Part shown: in pieces, positions 1 through 6,118 of the stretch
Position numbering within the stretch: position 1 is the first letter of the stretch
How the letters are laid out: the number at the start of each line of letters is the position of its first letter
DNA from: a virus
DNA: 21,784 nucleotides
Strand: one strand, 5' to 3'
IMG/VR virus record: IMGVR_UViG_3300005340_000083
Location: 1-21,784 of that record
The notes under the pieces: generated by a model
What the model was told of the DNA's origin: nothing
The model's database searches: none
Seen by the model: the letters and a program-made list of their open reading frames with translations, nothing else
Program-made: the position numbers and the translations under genes

Positions 1-1
1 G

Positions 2-142
2 GGCCCCCGCACAGCCGCCATGGCCGTGATCGCGATGGCCCTCGACGACGCCGAGGACGCCATGCCCCGCATCCGGCTGGCCTCCCTGCTGGCGGCTGCC
101 CTGGTCGAGCTGGCCGAACTCCCCAGCGGACCGCGGCGATGA
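2..142 (+). CDS. C-terminal end of an unknown small protein (5' truncated by window)
   Basis: An open frame enters from the left edge and ends at TGA 140-142, giving 46 visible residues. The visible part is Ala/Leu-rich and helical-looking (MALDDAEDAMPRIRLASLL, then AALVELAEL). Its stop overlaps the ATG of the next gene in an ATGA junction, which is typical of translational coupling and supports it being coding. Third codon positions are almost all G or C. I do not recognise the family and the real start lies outside the window. Confidence 0.6.
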   Translation, partial: GPRTAAMAVIAMALDDAEDAMPRIRLASLLAAALVELAELPSGPRR

Positions 143-495
143 CCACCAGCTGGGTCCTCACCTGCTACGGCCAACCCGCCGACGGCTTCGAAGCCACCCT
201 CGACGACGCGAAGCGCCGCGCCAGCCACCACCTCCGCCGCACCTGCCCCTACGGGCCGATGCCCTGGGCCACCACGATCACCTGGCATCAGACGACCCTG
301 CCCGAGCTGGGCGGCCGGTACGTCTCATCCGCCGGCGGGTCCTGGCTCAACCACCACCTCATCCCCGTCCGCTGGCCTCCAGACGGACACACCATGACCA
401 AGATCGATCCGGCGGGGCCTCCCCCTATCGGTGCTGAGCTTGTGGCGAGACGGGCCCGGCGCGTCGTAGCAAGGCTAGAAGACCTGTCACTATAA
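139..495 (+). CDS. hypothetical protein, 118 aa
   Basis: The ATG at 139 overlaps the stop of the preceding frame by 4 bases, so the two are probably translated as a coupled pair. The protein has an N-terminal stretch with aromatic residues (TSWVLTCYG), a Trp/His-rich middle (PWATTITWHQ) and a basic C-terminus (ARRARRVVARLEDL). There is no signal peptide or membrane segment. I do not recognise the family. The last codons run into the left half of a composite palindrome at 481-516, so transcription termination or regulation may occur exactly at its end. It belongs to the series of small genes upstream of the recombinase, which in actinophages usually code for unknown early or accessory proteins. 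Confidence 0.6.
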   Translation: MTTSWVLTCYGQPADGFEATLDDAKRRASHHLRRTCPYGPMPWATTITWHQTTLPELGGRYVSSAGGSWLNHHLIPVRWPPDGHTMTKIDPAGPPPIGAELVARRARRVVARLEDLSL

Positions 496-516
496 GATTG
501 CTTATCCCGACAGGTC
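481..516. promoter_or_regulatory. composite palindrome: two nested perfect inverted repeats
   Basis: The outer arms GACCTGTC (481-488) and GACAGGTC (509-516) are exact inverse complements. Inside them ATAAG (492-496) and CTTAT (501-505) are also exact, separated by ATTG. The two stems are joined by symmetric 3-base internal loops (ACT and CCC). The site spans the stop codon of the gene before it and lies 5 bases before the GGGGAGG ribosome binding site of the gene at 535. It may be a terminator, an RNA hairpin controlling the next gene, or a protein-binding dyad. There is no U-tract, so a classical intrinsic terminator is not favoured. Confidence 0.6.
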
Positions 517-534
517 ACCAGGGGAGGAAGATCA

Positions 535-759
535 GTGGCGGACGCACGGCAGGGACCTACGTTTCGGATCGAGTACACGATCACCCGCCGGAGGGCCGGT
601 GAGATCGACTTCGTTGAGGTCGGCTTCGGGTCGTCCGGCGAGTGGAGCGGCGTCGACCAGTGCGCTCACATCGTCAGCTCGGCCGTCCAGAACCGGCAAT
701 GGGAGACGGAGCCCGGCATGCCAGAGCCGGCCGAGGTGGCTGGCGATGACCAGGTCTGA
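535..759 (+). CDS. hypothetical protein, 74 aa
   Basis: It starts with GTG at 535, 5 bases after a strong GGGGAGGAAG Shine-Dalgarno. The sequence (FRIEYTITRR, then EIDFVEVGFGSSGEWSGVDQCAHIVSSAVQNRQWE) suggests a small alpha/beta fold: two strands carrying charged and hydrophobic alternation followed by a helix. No catalytic motif is visible. The end overlaps the start of the next gene by 14 bases. I do not recognise the family; similar short proteins of unknown function are common in actinophage genomes. Confidence 0.65.
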   Translation: MADARQGPTFRIEYTITRRRAGEIDFVEVGFGSSGEWSGVDQCAHIVSSAVQNRQWETEPGMPEPAEVAGDDQV

Positions 760-1063
760 GGCCCGGCGTCTCGCCCGTGGGCACGTGGCGCGGTGCATCC
801 AGTCAGCTCTCGGGGAGGGCTGGCCCGACGCCGCCGAATTTGGGTACACCGACGAGCAGGCCAGCCTGGTCGCGGACGAGATCCACCGCATCGCCGTCCG
901 CATCGGGGGGGCGCAGATCTGTCCTGGGTCAGGGGTGTCGCCGGCGGCGGCGAGCATCCGTCGCACGTCGTACGGCGCGTGGGCGCCGTGTCCGGACTGT
1001 GGTGCGGACTGCTCGCTCACCCCTCGCACCGCGGTGATTCGTAGGCATCGGGCCGCGCCATGA
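746..1063 (+). CDS. small protein with C-terminal Cys cluster, 105 aa
   Basis: The ATG at 746 lies inside the end of the previous gene (14-base overlap); a longer open frame upstream of it is out-of-phase noise. The N-terminal half is helical and basic (SEARRLARGHVARCIQSAL), with an acidic helix at about 36-50 (DEQASLVADEIHRIAVRI). The C-terminal part carries C82-x2-C85-x3-C89 (CPDCGADC), which looks like half of a zinc knuckle. It ends with an ATGA overlap onto the next gene. Function is unknown; a small metal-binding nucleic-acid protein is possible but unproven. Confidence 0.6.
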   Translation: MTRSEARRLARGHVARCIQSALGEGWPDAAEFGYTDEQASLVADEIHRIAVRIGGAQICPGSGVSPAAASIRRTSYGAWAPCPDCGADCSLTPRTAVIRRHRAAP

Positions 1064-1302
1064 CCGTCGAGGCGAGGCGTTTTGTGCTGCGGGTGCTGAC
1101 CACCGACGTGGGGGCGATCATCCTGGCGTGGCTGGTGACGGTGCCGCCGGGTCTGTTCCTGGACTGGGTGATGCGGGCCGCGTCGTGGCTGACGATCGCC
1201 ACGGAGGTCGGCGTGTACGCCATCACGTACCGGTCCCTGCCAAGCGTGACCGAGGCCGAGCGGCGGCTGGCCCGCCTCGACGCTGAGGAGCGGCTGCGGT
1301 GA
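1060..1302 (+). CDS. small membrane protein, 80 aa
   Basis: The ATG at 1060 overlaps the upstream stop (ATGA). Two hydrophobic stretches are visible: about residues 16-34 (GAIILAWLVTVPPGLFLDW) and about 40-56 (SWLTIATEVGVYAITY). A charged cytoplasmic-looking tail rich in Glu and Arg follows (EAERRLARLDAEERLR). The topology is therefore probably two transmembrane helices with both ends inside. The N-terminus is basic. It is coupled by a GTGA overlap to the coiled-coil gene that follows. Small membrane proteins of this type in phages include holins and superinfection-exclusion proteins, but position beside the recombinase rather than a lysis cassette gives no support for a holin. Confidence 0.65.
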   Translation: MTVEARRFVLRVLTTDVGAIILAWLVTVPPGLFLDWVMRAASWLTIATEVGVYAITYRSLPSVTEAERRLARLDAEERLR

Positions 1303-1496
1303 GGCTCACCGTCGAGGAGGAGCTGGCCCACCTGCAGTTCGTGGTCGACAACCAGAACCAGAAGATCGCCCGGCTTGAGGCCGAGCTGGCCAACCAGAAG
1401 CAGAGCCACCACGTGATGCGTGACCTGTGGGAGCGGGAAGTCCCGCCCGGGTGGCGGTGCTGGCGGGTCAAGCGGCGGTGGGAGGCAGCCCGGTGA
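1299..1496 (+). CDS. coiled-coil protein, 65 aa
   Basis: It starts with GTG at 1299 in a GTGA overlap with the membrane-protein gene. Residues about 4-38 form a heptad-like helix (VEEELAHLQFVVDNQNQKIARLEAELANQKQ) with hydrophobic residues spaced as in a coiled coil. The C-terminal part is Trp/Arg-rich (PPGWRCWRVKRRWEAAR). No known domain is recognised. Coupling to the preceding membrane gene suggests the two could act together, which is inference only. Confidence 0.65.
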   Translation: MRLTVEEELAHLQFVVDNQNQKIARLEAELANQKQSHHVMRDLWEREVPPGWRCWRVKRRWEAAR

Positions 1497-1669
1497 GCGC
1501 CCCGGAGCGGAAGTGGTGTGCCGCATGCCGGAAGCGGCGCTACCCGACTGAGGACATGGCCGCCCGGCGGGCCGCCAGGTTCGGGCCGACCAAGGTCGCC
1601 TACCGCTGCCCGGCGGGTTGGGGCTGGCACTTCGGCGAGGACTACCGGGCGGCGGTGCGTCATGGCTGA
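1493..1669 (+). CDS. small zinc-ribbon-like protein, 58 aa
   Basis: A GTG at 1493 overlaps the previous stop (GTGA); an in-frame extension upstream reads through the neighbouring gene and is not used. The protein has C9-x2-C12 near the start (WCAACRKRRYPT), a helix rich in Ala and Arg, and then YRCPAGWGWHFGE with C39 and H46, giving four possible metal ligands. Proteins of this pattern (CxxC, Arg/Ala helix, YRCPxGxGWH) are frequent in actinophages and their function is unknown. The stop overlaps the recombinase start by 8 bases. Confidence 0.7.
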   Translation: MSAPERKWCAACRKRRYPTEDMAARRAARFGPTKVAYRCPAGWGWHFGEDYRAAVRHG

Positions 1670-2942
1670 GCCGCGACCAGCCGGGGCCGGGCATGCGGCG
1701 GTGTCCCGGGCGTTGGCGATCGCCCAGTCGCTGCGCGAAGAAGACGACATCATCAACGCCGAGATCGTCGACTACGGGCCGGTACCCACCAACAAGGCGC
1801 TGATCGCCCGGGGCCGGGTGCTGCTGGCCGACATGGGCCGCAACCCGGACGACTGGATCGACGCGGCCACCGAGGAGGCGCTGCGGGTCAACCAGGCCCA
1901 GAACACGCTCGACGTCATCCACTGGGGCTGGGGCCGGTGGGTGTGGTGGGCGGGGCTGCCACAGATCGGGGTATCCCACGAGCCGCCCAACATCCGGCCG
2001 AACGCGATCCGCCGCTACATCGAGGCCCACAAGACCATGGCCCACCCGGACGGCCGGCTGCGGGGGCGCCGCGGCCGTCCCTACTCGCCGAACGTGGTCG
2101 AGCTGGCCGTCGCGGTCATCTCGATGGTCTACCGGCGGCTGGGCTACCTCGACTCCCCCACCCGGCACCCGAAGGTCCGCGAGCAACTCGACGCCTACTG
2201 GGCCTGGTGGACCGGGCAAGGGTACGAGATCGACCAGGCCGACCCGATCACCCCCGCCGAGTCGGTGATCATCGCCCGCACCCAGCACCTGGGCACCGTC
2301 GGGGGGCTGCGCAACGCGACCGCGTTCCGGCTGCTGTACGACCTGGGCTGCCGCCCGGCGGAGCTGCTCGCCCTGCAGATGGCCGACCTGCGGTGGCGGG
2401 GTGAGCACCAGCTCACCGTCACGATCCGCCGGTGGAAGACCAACCGGGAAGGCAAGAAACCCCGCCACGTCGGCGTGCAGGGCGACCCGGCCGTCGACTG
2501 GGACGTCGACCCGGAACGGCTGGCCCGAACCTGGTGGGAGGCCCTCCAGTCCGCCGGACACACCAGCGGCCCGTTCTTCCCCGAGGTCAACTCGTCGGTG
2601 CCCCGCCTCGACGGCCGCCTCGCCGGGTCGATCACCGGTGAGCCGTGGCTGTACGAGGCCCTGGCCCGGGCCTGGAACCGGGCCGTGAAGGCCACCGACC
2701 TCGCCCTGTGGACCGACCCGGTGACGGGCCGGCAACGCCGGATCTCCCTGTACTCCAACCGCACCGGCCTCATCAGCGCCCTGTTCACGCTCGGCGTGCC
2801 GCGCGAGGTGGTCGAACGGCGCACCGGCCACGCCCCAGGCTCCGAGTCGCTGAGCCGCTACGTCCGGTCGGGTGAGCAGTGGGACGACCAAAACCCGGGC
2901 CTGACCGTGCGTCGGCGGCAACGCCCAGCCGGTGGCGGCTGA
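1662..2942 (+). CDS. int: tyrosine recombinase / phage integrase, 426 aa
   Basis: Site-specific recombinase that would catalyse integration and excision or multimer resolution through a covalent 3'-phosphotyrosine. The C-terminal catalytic domain shows R231 in LYDLGCRPAELLAL (box I), K259 in RRWKTNREGKKPRHVGV, R367 in the box II segment SLYSNRTG, H390 in RRTGHAPG and the nucleophile Y400 in LSRYVR. The usual first His of HxxR is replaced by Tyr (Y364-S-N-R367). The N-terminal about 200 residues would hold the arm- and core-binding domains. I chose ATG 1662 because it starts just inside the end of the preceding gene; upstream in-frame sequence lacks coding character. No excisionase is evident. 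The operon-like packing with the small genes before it suggests co-transcription. Confidence 0.9.
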   Translation: MAEPRPAGAGHAAVSRALAIAQSLREEDDIINAEIVDYGPVPTNKALIARGRVLLADMGRNPDDWIDAATEEALRVNQAQNTLDVIHWGWGRWVWWAGLPQIGVSHEPPNIRPNAIRRYIEAHKTMAHPDGRLRGRRGRPYSPNVVELAVAVISMVYRRLGYLDSPTRHPKVREQLDAYWAWWTGQGYEIDQADPITPAESVIIARTQHLGTVGGLRNATAFRLLYDLGCRPAELLALQMADLRWRGEHQLTVTIRRWKTNREGKKPRHVGVQGDPAVDWDVDPERLARTWWEALQSAGHTSGPFFPEVNSSVPRLDGRLAGSITGEPWLYEALARAWNRAVKATDLALWTDPVTGRQRRISLYSNRTGLISALFTLGVPREVVERRTGHAPGSESLSRYVRSGEQWDDQNPGLTVRRRQRPAGGG

Positions 2943-3151
2943 TGGGCAGGGCACAGCCAACCTCCAAACCGGGTGTGAATGCGGCACGCTCCCGGCATTG
3001 GAACGGGGGCCTCCACCGGGAGCGGCCAAGGGGGTTGCTGGCCGCGACGCTACGACCCCGCCGTTGATCGTCTGCCCGGGTCGCGGGCAGTCTCACCCAA
3101 CCGTGTCCACCCACACCTGACCACCCCCGCCCCTTTAGGGAGGAACCGCCC
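2943..3151. other. intergenic stretch after the recombinase, possible attachment region
   Basis: This 209-base stretch follows the recombinase stop. It contains the 9-bp inverted repeat CGCTCCCGG (2987-2995) / CCGGGAGCG (3016-3024) with a 20-base spacer, and the hairpin CTGCCCG (3072-3078) / CGGGCAG (3084-3090) with a 5-base loop. Phage attP sites often lie next to the integrase gene, so this is a reasonable place for one, but no core sequence or tRNA-like segment is recognisable. Two short frames (GTG 2932 to 3120, 62 aa; ATG 2942 to 3067, 41 aa) cross it. Their third-position G+C is lower than in neighbouring genes, so neither is called. Confidence 0.35.
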
Positions 3152-3691
3152 ATGACGACCAACCCAGACCCCAGCGGCGCCGACCAGCCGGCCACGGTGG
3201 TGCAGGTCGAGATCCGCAGCCTTGACGGCGAAACCGCCTACCTGACATCCGAACCGTTGGACGACGCGGCCCTGGCCGACCTGCTCGACCAGGTGGCCCC
3301 CGGTGCTAAGCCGGCCGCGGAGGTCACCGTCCCCACCGCGGCGGGTGTCGTAACGGTCAAGGCCTGGCGGATCCGGTCGATCGTCGCCCTACCCAGCGGT
3401 GCCGTGCTGTACGAGCGGAGACGGGAACCCGTCGAGGCGGCCGCCGGCCGGGTCAACGGCCGCGCCCTATGCGAACCCGCCACCCGGACCTCCGAAGCCG
3501 ACCTGCTGGACTACTGGGCCGCCTGCCGCCAACTCGACGAGCTGGTACCCGGCTGGTCCCGTCACCACAGCCTCGCCACCGCCGTCGAGGCCCTCACCGC
3601 CGCGCTGGTCCGATGGGCCGGCGCCGACCAGATCACCGCCGAGCTCGACCGCATCGGCGACGCCCACCCCCAGGAAGGACCGACCCCATGA
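3152..3691 (+). CDS. hypothetical protein, 179 aa
   Basis: It starts at ATG 3152 after a good GGGAGGAA ribosome binding site (3138-3145). The N-terminal half is beta-rich and lists like a small sheet domain (VVQVEIRSLDGETAYLTSEPL, VTVPTAAGVVTVKAWRIRSIVALPSGAVLYERRREP). The C-terminal half is helical (SEADLLDYWAACRQLDELVPGW; ATAVEALTAALVRWAGADQITAELDRIGDA). I do not recognise the family and see no catalytic motif. The stop overlaps the start of the membrane-protein gene (ATGA), so the two are probably made together, and this soluble protein may be a partner of that membrane protein. Confidence 0.7.
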   Translation: MTTNPDPSGADQPATVVQVEIRSLDGETAYLTSEPLDDAALADLLDQVAPGAKPAAEVTVPTAAGVVTVKAWRIRSIVALPSGAVLYERRREPVEAAAGRVNGRALCEPATRTSEADLLDYWAACRQLDELVPGWSRHHSLATAVEALTAALVRWAGADQITAELDRIGDAHPQEGPTP

Positions 3692-4257
3692 CCTCGCTCG
3701 GTGACGTGCTCCTCGAGGAGTACCGCACAATCAAGGCCGAACAGAACGACCGGATCAAAACCCGAGACAACCTCGTCTACGCCACCATGGCCGCCATGGC
3801 CGCGGTCACGTACGCGGCTCTGACCCTGCACCTGCCCGACCTGATGTTGGCCCTGCCGGCCGGGGTGCTGATCCTGGGCTGGCTGTACCTGGGCGGGGAC
3901 CGGAAGATCGCCTGGGCGCGGGACTACCTGCGCACCAGCCTGCGGCCCCGCCTCGCCGACCACCTCGGCGTCAACCCGGACGAGCTGTTCGGATGGGAAA
4001 CCCCGGCCCGGCATTGGGGGCTGTCGCTGTGGCGTTTCGGTGGCCTGATGCACGACCTGGCCCTGTTCGTCGCGGCCCCGGTCGGGGTGCTGGGCTGGTG
4101 GGCCATCTACCGGTGGGATTCGGGTAGCCCGTTCGCGGTGGTGTGGCTGGTCCTGGCCGCCGGGACGGTCCTGGTGACGGTGGCGGCCTTCGCCTCAACC
4201 GCCGCCCGGCAGCCGGTCTACGGGCGGGCAGCCCTGGCCAAGCAGCGGCACGCCTGA
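3688..4257 (+). CDS. four-helix integral membrane protein, 189 aa
   Basis: The ATG at 3688 overlaps the preceding stop; in-frame sequence upstream is a shadow. A cytoplasmic-looking helix (residues 5-28, VLLEEYRTIKAEQNDRIKTRDN) precedes two transmembrane helices at about 29-48 and 52-70. A soluble loop with amphipathic basic segments follows (about 71-118), then two more helices at about 119-141 and 149-171, and a basic tail. The EYRTIKAEQ and RDNLVYA pattern followed by paired helices recalls unassigned integral membrane proteins of Streptomyces and relatives. It is paired with the unknown protein encoded just before it and followed by a large hairpin. Possible roles include superinfection exclusion or an abortive-infection effector; neither is shown by the sequence. 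Confidence 0.75.
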   Translation: MTSLGDVLLEEYRTIKAEQNDRIKTRDNLVYATMAAMAAVTYAALTLHLPDLMLALPAGVLILGWLYLGGDRKIAWARDYLRTSLRPRLADHLGVNPDELFGWETPARHWGLSLWRFGGLMHDLALFVAAPVGVLGWWAIYRWDSGSPFAVVWLVLAAGTVLVTVAAFASTAARQPVYGRAALAKQRHA

Positions 4258-4267
4258 ACAGATCGGC

Positions 4268-4324
4268 GGCCCCCGATCGGGCGACCCGGCGCCGTGGCAT
4301 CGGCGCCGGCCCCGGTCGGGGGCC
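4268..4324 (+). terminator. large nested hairpin after the membrane-protein gene
   Basis: Starting 11 bases after the stop at 4257, an outer stem GGCCCCCGA (4268-4276) pairs exactly with TCGGGGGCC (4316-4324). An inner stem CCGGCGCCG (4286-4294) pairs exactly with CGGCGCCGG (4301-4309) around a TGGCAT loop. The structure is very GC-rich and has no U-tract, as is common for actinobacterial terminators. It probably ends the transcript of the 3152-4257 gene pair; an attenuator or a structured leader for the next gene is the alternative. Confidence 0.6.
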
Positions 4325-4374
4325 GTACCGTACCCGTCGTGTTGATCAGGCCACGGCCGCCGGACTCGGCCGAG

Positions 4375-4551
4375 ATGGACGGCGGTGCCGTGGTCACCGT
4401 GCTGACCGTCGTGGACCGGGGCCTGTGGTGCGACGACTGCGGGCACCCCACCCGCGACGACACCCACGTTATGGCCGAACCGGGCGGCCCGGTCATCATC
4501 ACCTTGACCGGCTGCACCACCTGCCGGACCGGCCTGTACGGGACGCTGTGA
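4375..4551 (+). CDS. small zinc-ribbon-like protein, 58 aa
   Basis: Two CxxC pairs, C19-x2-C22 (LWCDDCGHPT) and C47-x2-C50 (TGCTTCRTG), are spaced as in a zinc ribbon, with short beta strands before each pair (VVTVLTVVDRG; GGPVIITLTG). The start is uncertain. ATG 4375 has only a weak ribosome binding site. GTG 4339 lies 7 bases after a -10-like TACCGT and could serve as a leaderless start, adding 12 residues. An even longer GTG at 4294 falls inside the hairpin and is unlikely. The end overlaps the next gene (GTGA). Function is unknown; small metal-binding proteins of this kind recur through the window. Confidence 0.55.
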   Translation: MDGGAVVTVLTVVDRGLWCDDCGHPTRDDTHVMAEPGGPVIITLTGCTTCRTGLYGTL

Positions 4552-4871
4552 CGGGTCTGCTGCCTTCGGACTGGCGCCACGCCCCGGACCACCTCGTCGG
4601 CCTGGTCGCCGCCCTGGCGCCGATGCCGCCCCCGGGCCCGACCGGTGAGCCGACCCGCGAACAGTGGCACGGGCAGCTGCGCCGCGTCGTCGATGAGGTC
4701 TGGTCGACGGGCTGGTGGGCCGGCGCCGCCGACCACGCCGCCCGCACCCCGGCGCCGATGTTGCTGCAGGGTCCCGCAGAAACGGGCCTCCGGCCCGCTG
4801 TAGCGGCCCTACCGGGCCCGGCGGCTCAGCCGCCGGGCGATGCCGGCGCGCGGCCCGGGGGTCGGTCCTAG
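4548..4871 (+). CDS. hypothetical protein, 107 aa
   Basis: It begins at GTG 4548 in a GTGA overlap with the zinc-ribbon gene, which fixes the start; in-frame sequence further upstream is not coding. The N-terminal 60 residues form a compact helical domain (LLPSDWRHAPDHLVGLVAAL; REQWHGQLRRVVDEVWSTGWWAGAADHAAR). The last about 40 residues are Pro/Gly/Ala low complexity and coincide with a strong inverted repeat in the DNA (4816-4838). They may therefore be a by-product of RNA structure rather than a folded part. I do not recognise the family. Confidence 0.55.
   Translation: MTGLLPSDWRHAPDHLVGLVAALAPMPPPGPTGEPTREQWHGQLRRVVDEVWSTGWWAGAADHAARTPAPMLLQGPAETGLRPAVAALPGPAAQPPGDAGARPGGRS
4816..4838 (+). 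terminator. GC-rich hairpin inside the 3' end of the gene at 4548
   Basis: GCCCGGCGGC (4816-4825) and GCCGCCGGGC (4829-4838) are exact inverse complements around a TCA centre. The repeat lies 31 bases before the stop codon and upstream of the parA promoter region. It could be a terminator without a U-tract embedded in the coding end. It carries no U-run, so confidence is moderate. Confidence 0.4.
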
Positions 4872-4883
4872 GCCATTGAGGAC

Positions 4884-4907
4884 GGTGATGCAAAACTCAA
4901 CATCACC
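4884..4907. promoter_or_regulatory. inverted repeat upstream of parA, candidate operator or parS
   Basis: GGTGATG (4884-4890) and CATCACC (4901-4907) are exact inverse complements separated by an A-rich 10-base spacer, CAAAACTCAA. This spacer is strikingly A+T-rich for the region. The site lies 22 bases before the parA GTG and just upstream of its GAAGGA ribosome binding site. ParA proteins with an N-terminal HTH commonly repress their own promoter, and small centromere-binding partners bind repeats at such places. The site is therefore a candidate autoregulatory operator or centromere; only one copy is seen. Confidence 0.4.
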
Positions 4908-4928
4908 CGAACCCCGAAGGACAGTACT

Positions 4929-5795
4929 GTGGCCGGCAAACCCGACCGGCACCTGAGCGTACGTGACGCTGCCATCACGCTCGGCGTGCCCGACACGACC
5001 GTGCGGCTGTGGCTCGACCGCGGCGACCTGGCCGGCGGCGGCTCGCCGCAGTGGGTGTCGGACCGGTCCGTGCGGGCCCGCCTGGCCAGCCGCGAACAGC
5101 GCCGCAGCGTCCGCCTCGCCGTCACCGTCGGCGCGTTGAAAGGCGGTGTGGGCAAGTCCACCACGGTGTGGGTGCTGGCCTGCCTGCTCGCCGCCGAAGG
5201 TGGCCGGGTCCTGGTCGTCGACGCCGACACCAACTCGCAGTCGCTGACCCAGTGGGCCAATCGGTACATCGCCGCCGGCGGGCAGCTCCCCTTCGAGGTG
5301 CTGCCCTGGGCCACGCATGACCTGATCGTCGGTGTGCGTCGCCGCCTCGAAGGGGTTGACCACCTGCTCATCGACACCGGCCCCGACGGGGGCGACCTGA
5401 CCCTGCTACAGGCCGCCCTCGCCGTAGCACCCATCCTGCTGGTGCCGCTCGCTCCCCGCGACATTGAGCTCAGTCGCCTGTGGGCCACCTTGGAAGCTGC
5501 CCGGCGAGGTGCCGCCCTCACCGGCCAGCCGGCCTACCCGCTCGTCCTGCTGAACCGGATCTCGTTGTCCAGGCTGGCGGAACGGGACCAGGCCCGCACC
5601 AACCTCGCCGCCGCCCCCGCCCTCCGCGACGTGCCGGTCGCCGACCCCGAAGTCCGCGACCTGGCCGTGTTTACCCGCATGACCGTCCCGCTCACCGTCG
5701 CCGGGTGCGGCGACTACGTCGGTGTGCTCGACGAACTGCGGGCCTTCGCTTCCCGGATCGAGGAGACCTCGTGGCCAAGCCGCCTGTCAGAGTGA
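4929..5795 (+). CDS. parA: ParA-type partition ATPase with N-terminal HTH, 288 aa
   Basis: Dynamic ATPase that would position plasmid or phage DNA on the nucleoid. An N-terminal helix-turn-helix resembling MerR/excisionase domains is at about residues 8-30 (LSVRDAAITLGVPDTTVRLWLDR). The deviant Walker A motif KGGVGKSTT is at 71-79. The A' motif VVDADTNSQS begins about 96, and the Walker B-like LLIDTGPDGGD at 146-156. The length fits plasmid ParA proteins that also act as repressors. The GTG start at 4929 has GAAGGA 7 bases upstream. The 3' end overlaps the next gene by 25 bases, giving a parA-parB type pair. The HTH and the inverted repeat in front of the gene suggest autoregulation. A role in chromosome-associated regulation rather than partition is less likely. 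Confidence 0.88.
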   Translation: MAGKPDRHLSVRDAAITLGVPDTTVRLWLDRGDLAGGGSPQWVSDRSVRARLASREQRRSVRLAVTVGALKGGVGKSTTVWVLACLLAAEGGRVLVVDADTNSQSLTQWANRYIAAGGQLPFEVLPWATHDLIVGVRRRLEGVDHLLIDTGPDGGDLTLLQAALAVAPILLVPLAPRDIELSRLWATLEAARRGAALTGQPAYPLVLLNRISLSRLAERDQARTNLAAAPALRDVPVADPEVRDLAVFTRMTVPLTVAGCGDYVGVLDELRAFASRIEETSWPSRLSE

Positions 5796-6106
5796 CCGAC
5801 CTGCCATCCCCGTTCGACGACCCGACGCCGCCCAACCGCCGCGACGGGGCCTCGGGCGGGCGCACGTACGCGCGCACGAATACCAGCAGCGGGCCGATAA
5901 CACAAGTCCCGGCCGTGGCCGCCAGAGATGTTCAAAACGCTGCGCTGGCCCTGGCCGCGACCTTGCGGCAGCTGGAGCAGCGGCGGACGGTGCTGGCGTT
6001 CGCGATCGCAACCGCCAGAGCAGCCGGTGTGCCCGACGCCACCATCAAAGCCCGGTTGGCTGTGGCCGAGCTGGACGACGACGAAATTGGCGACGCCCTG
6101 GCCTAA
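5771..6106 (+). CDS. small partner of ParA, possible centromere-binding protein, 111 aa
   Basis: The GTG at 5771 lies inside the end of parA, preceded by a GAGGAG ribosome binding site. Residues 1-45 are disordered and basic/Pro-rich (AKPPVRVTDLPSPFDDPTPPNRR). Residues about 53-80 form a long helix (AARDVQNAALALAATLRQLEQRRTVLAFAI) and about 81-108 a possible helical DNA-binding segment (ARAAGVPDATIKARLAVAELDDDEIGD). It does not show the canonical ParB motif. Its position and 25-base overlap make it a likely ParB/ParG-like partner; this is inferred from context. The final codons are part of the bidirectional terminator at 6091-6118. Confidence 0.7.
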   Translation: MAKPPVRVTDLPSPFDDPTPPNRRDGASGGRTYARTNTSSGPITQVPAVAARDVQNAALALAATLRQLEQRRTVLAFAIATARAAGVPDATIKARLAVAELDDDEIGDALA

Positions 6107-6118
6107 GCCAGGGCGTCG
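6091..6118. terminator. bidirectional terminator overlapping two stop codons
   Basis: CGACGCCCTGGC (6091-6102) and GCCAGGGCGTCG (6107-6118) form a perfect 12-bp stem with loop CTAA. The loop holds the TAA stop of the + strand gene and most of the TAG stop of the - strand gene, so the two convergent genes end in the same hairpin. As a consequence both proteins end in Asp-Ala-Leu-Ala. Confidence 0.8.

Noticed and set aside
1017-3029. Long antisense open frame of about 670 codons opposite the recombinase
   Set aside because: It is Pro/Gly/Arg-rich with no domain, arises from high G/C at third positions of the + strand genes, and lacks a start signal. The + strand genes show motifs and coupled starts.
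2932-3120. 62-codon frame after the recombinase (and a 41-codon frame from 2942)
   Set aside because: Third-position G+C is clearly lower than in neighbouring genes, no ribosome binding site is present and the frames cross inverted repeats. They are kept only as a note under the intergenic entry.
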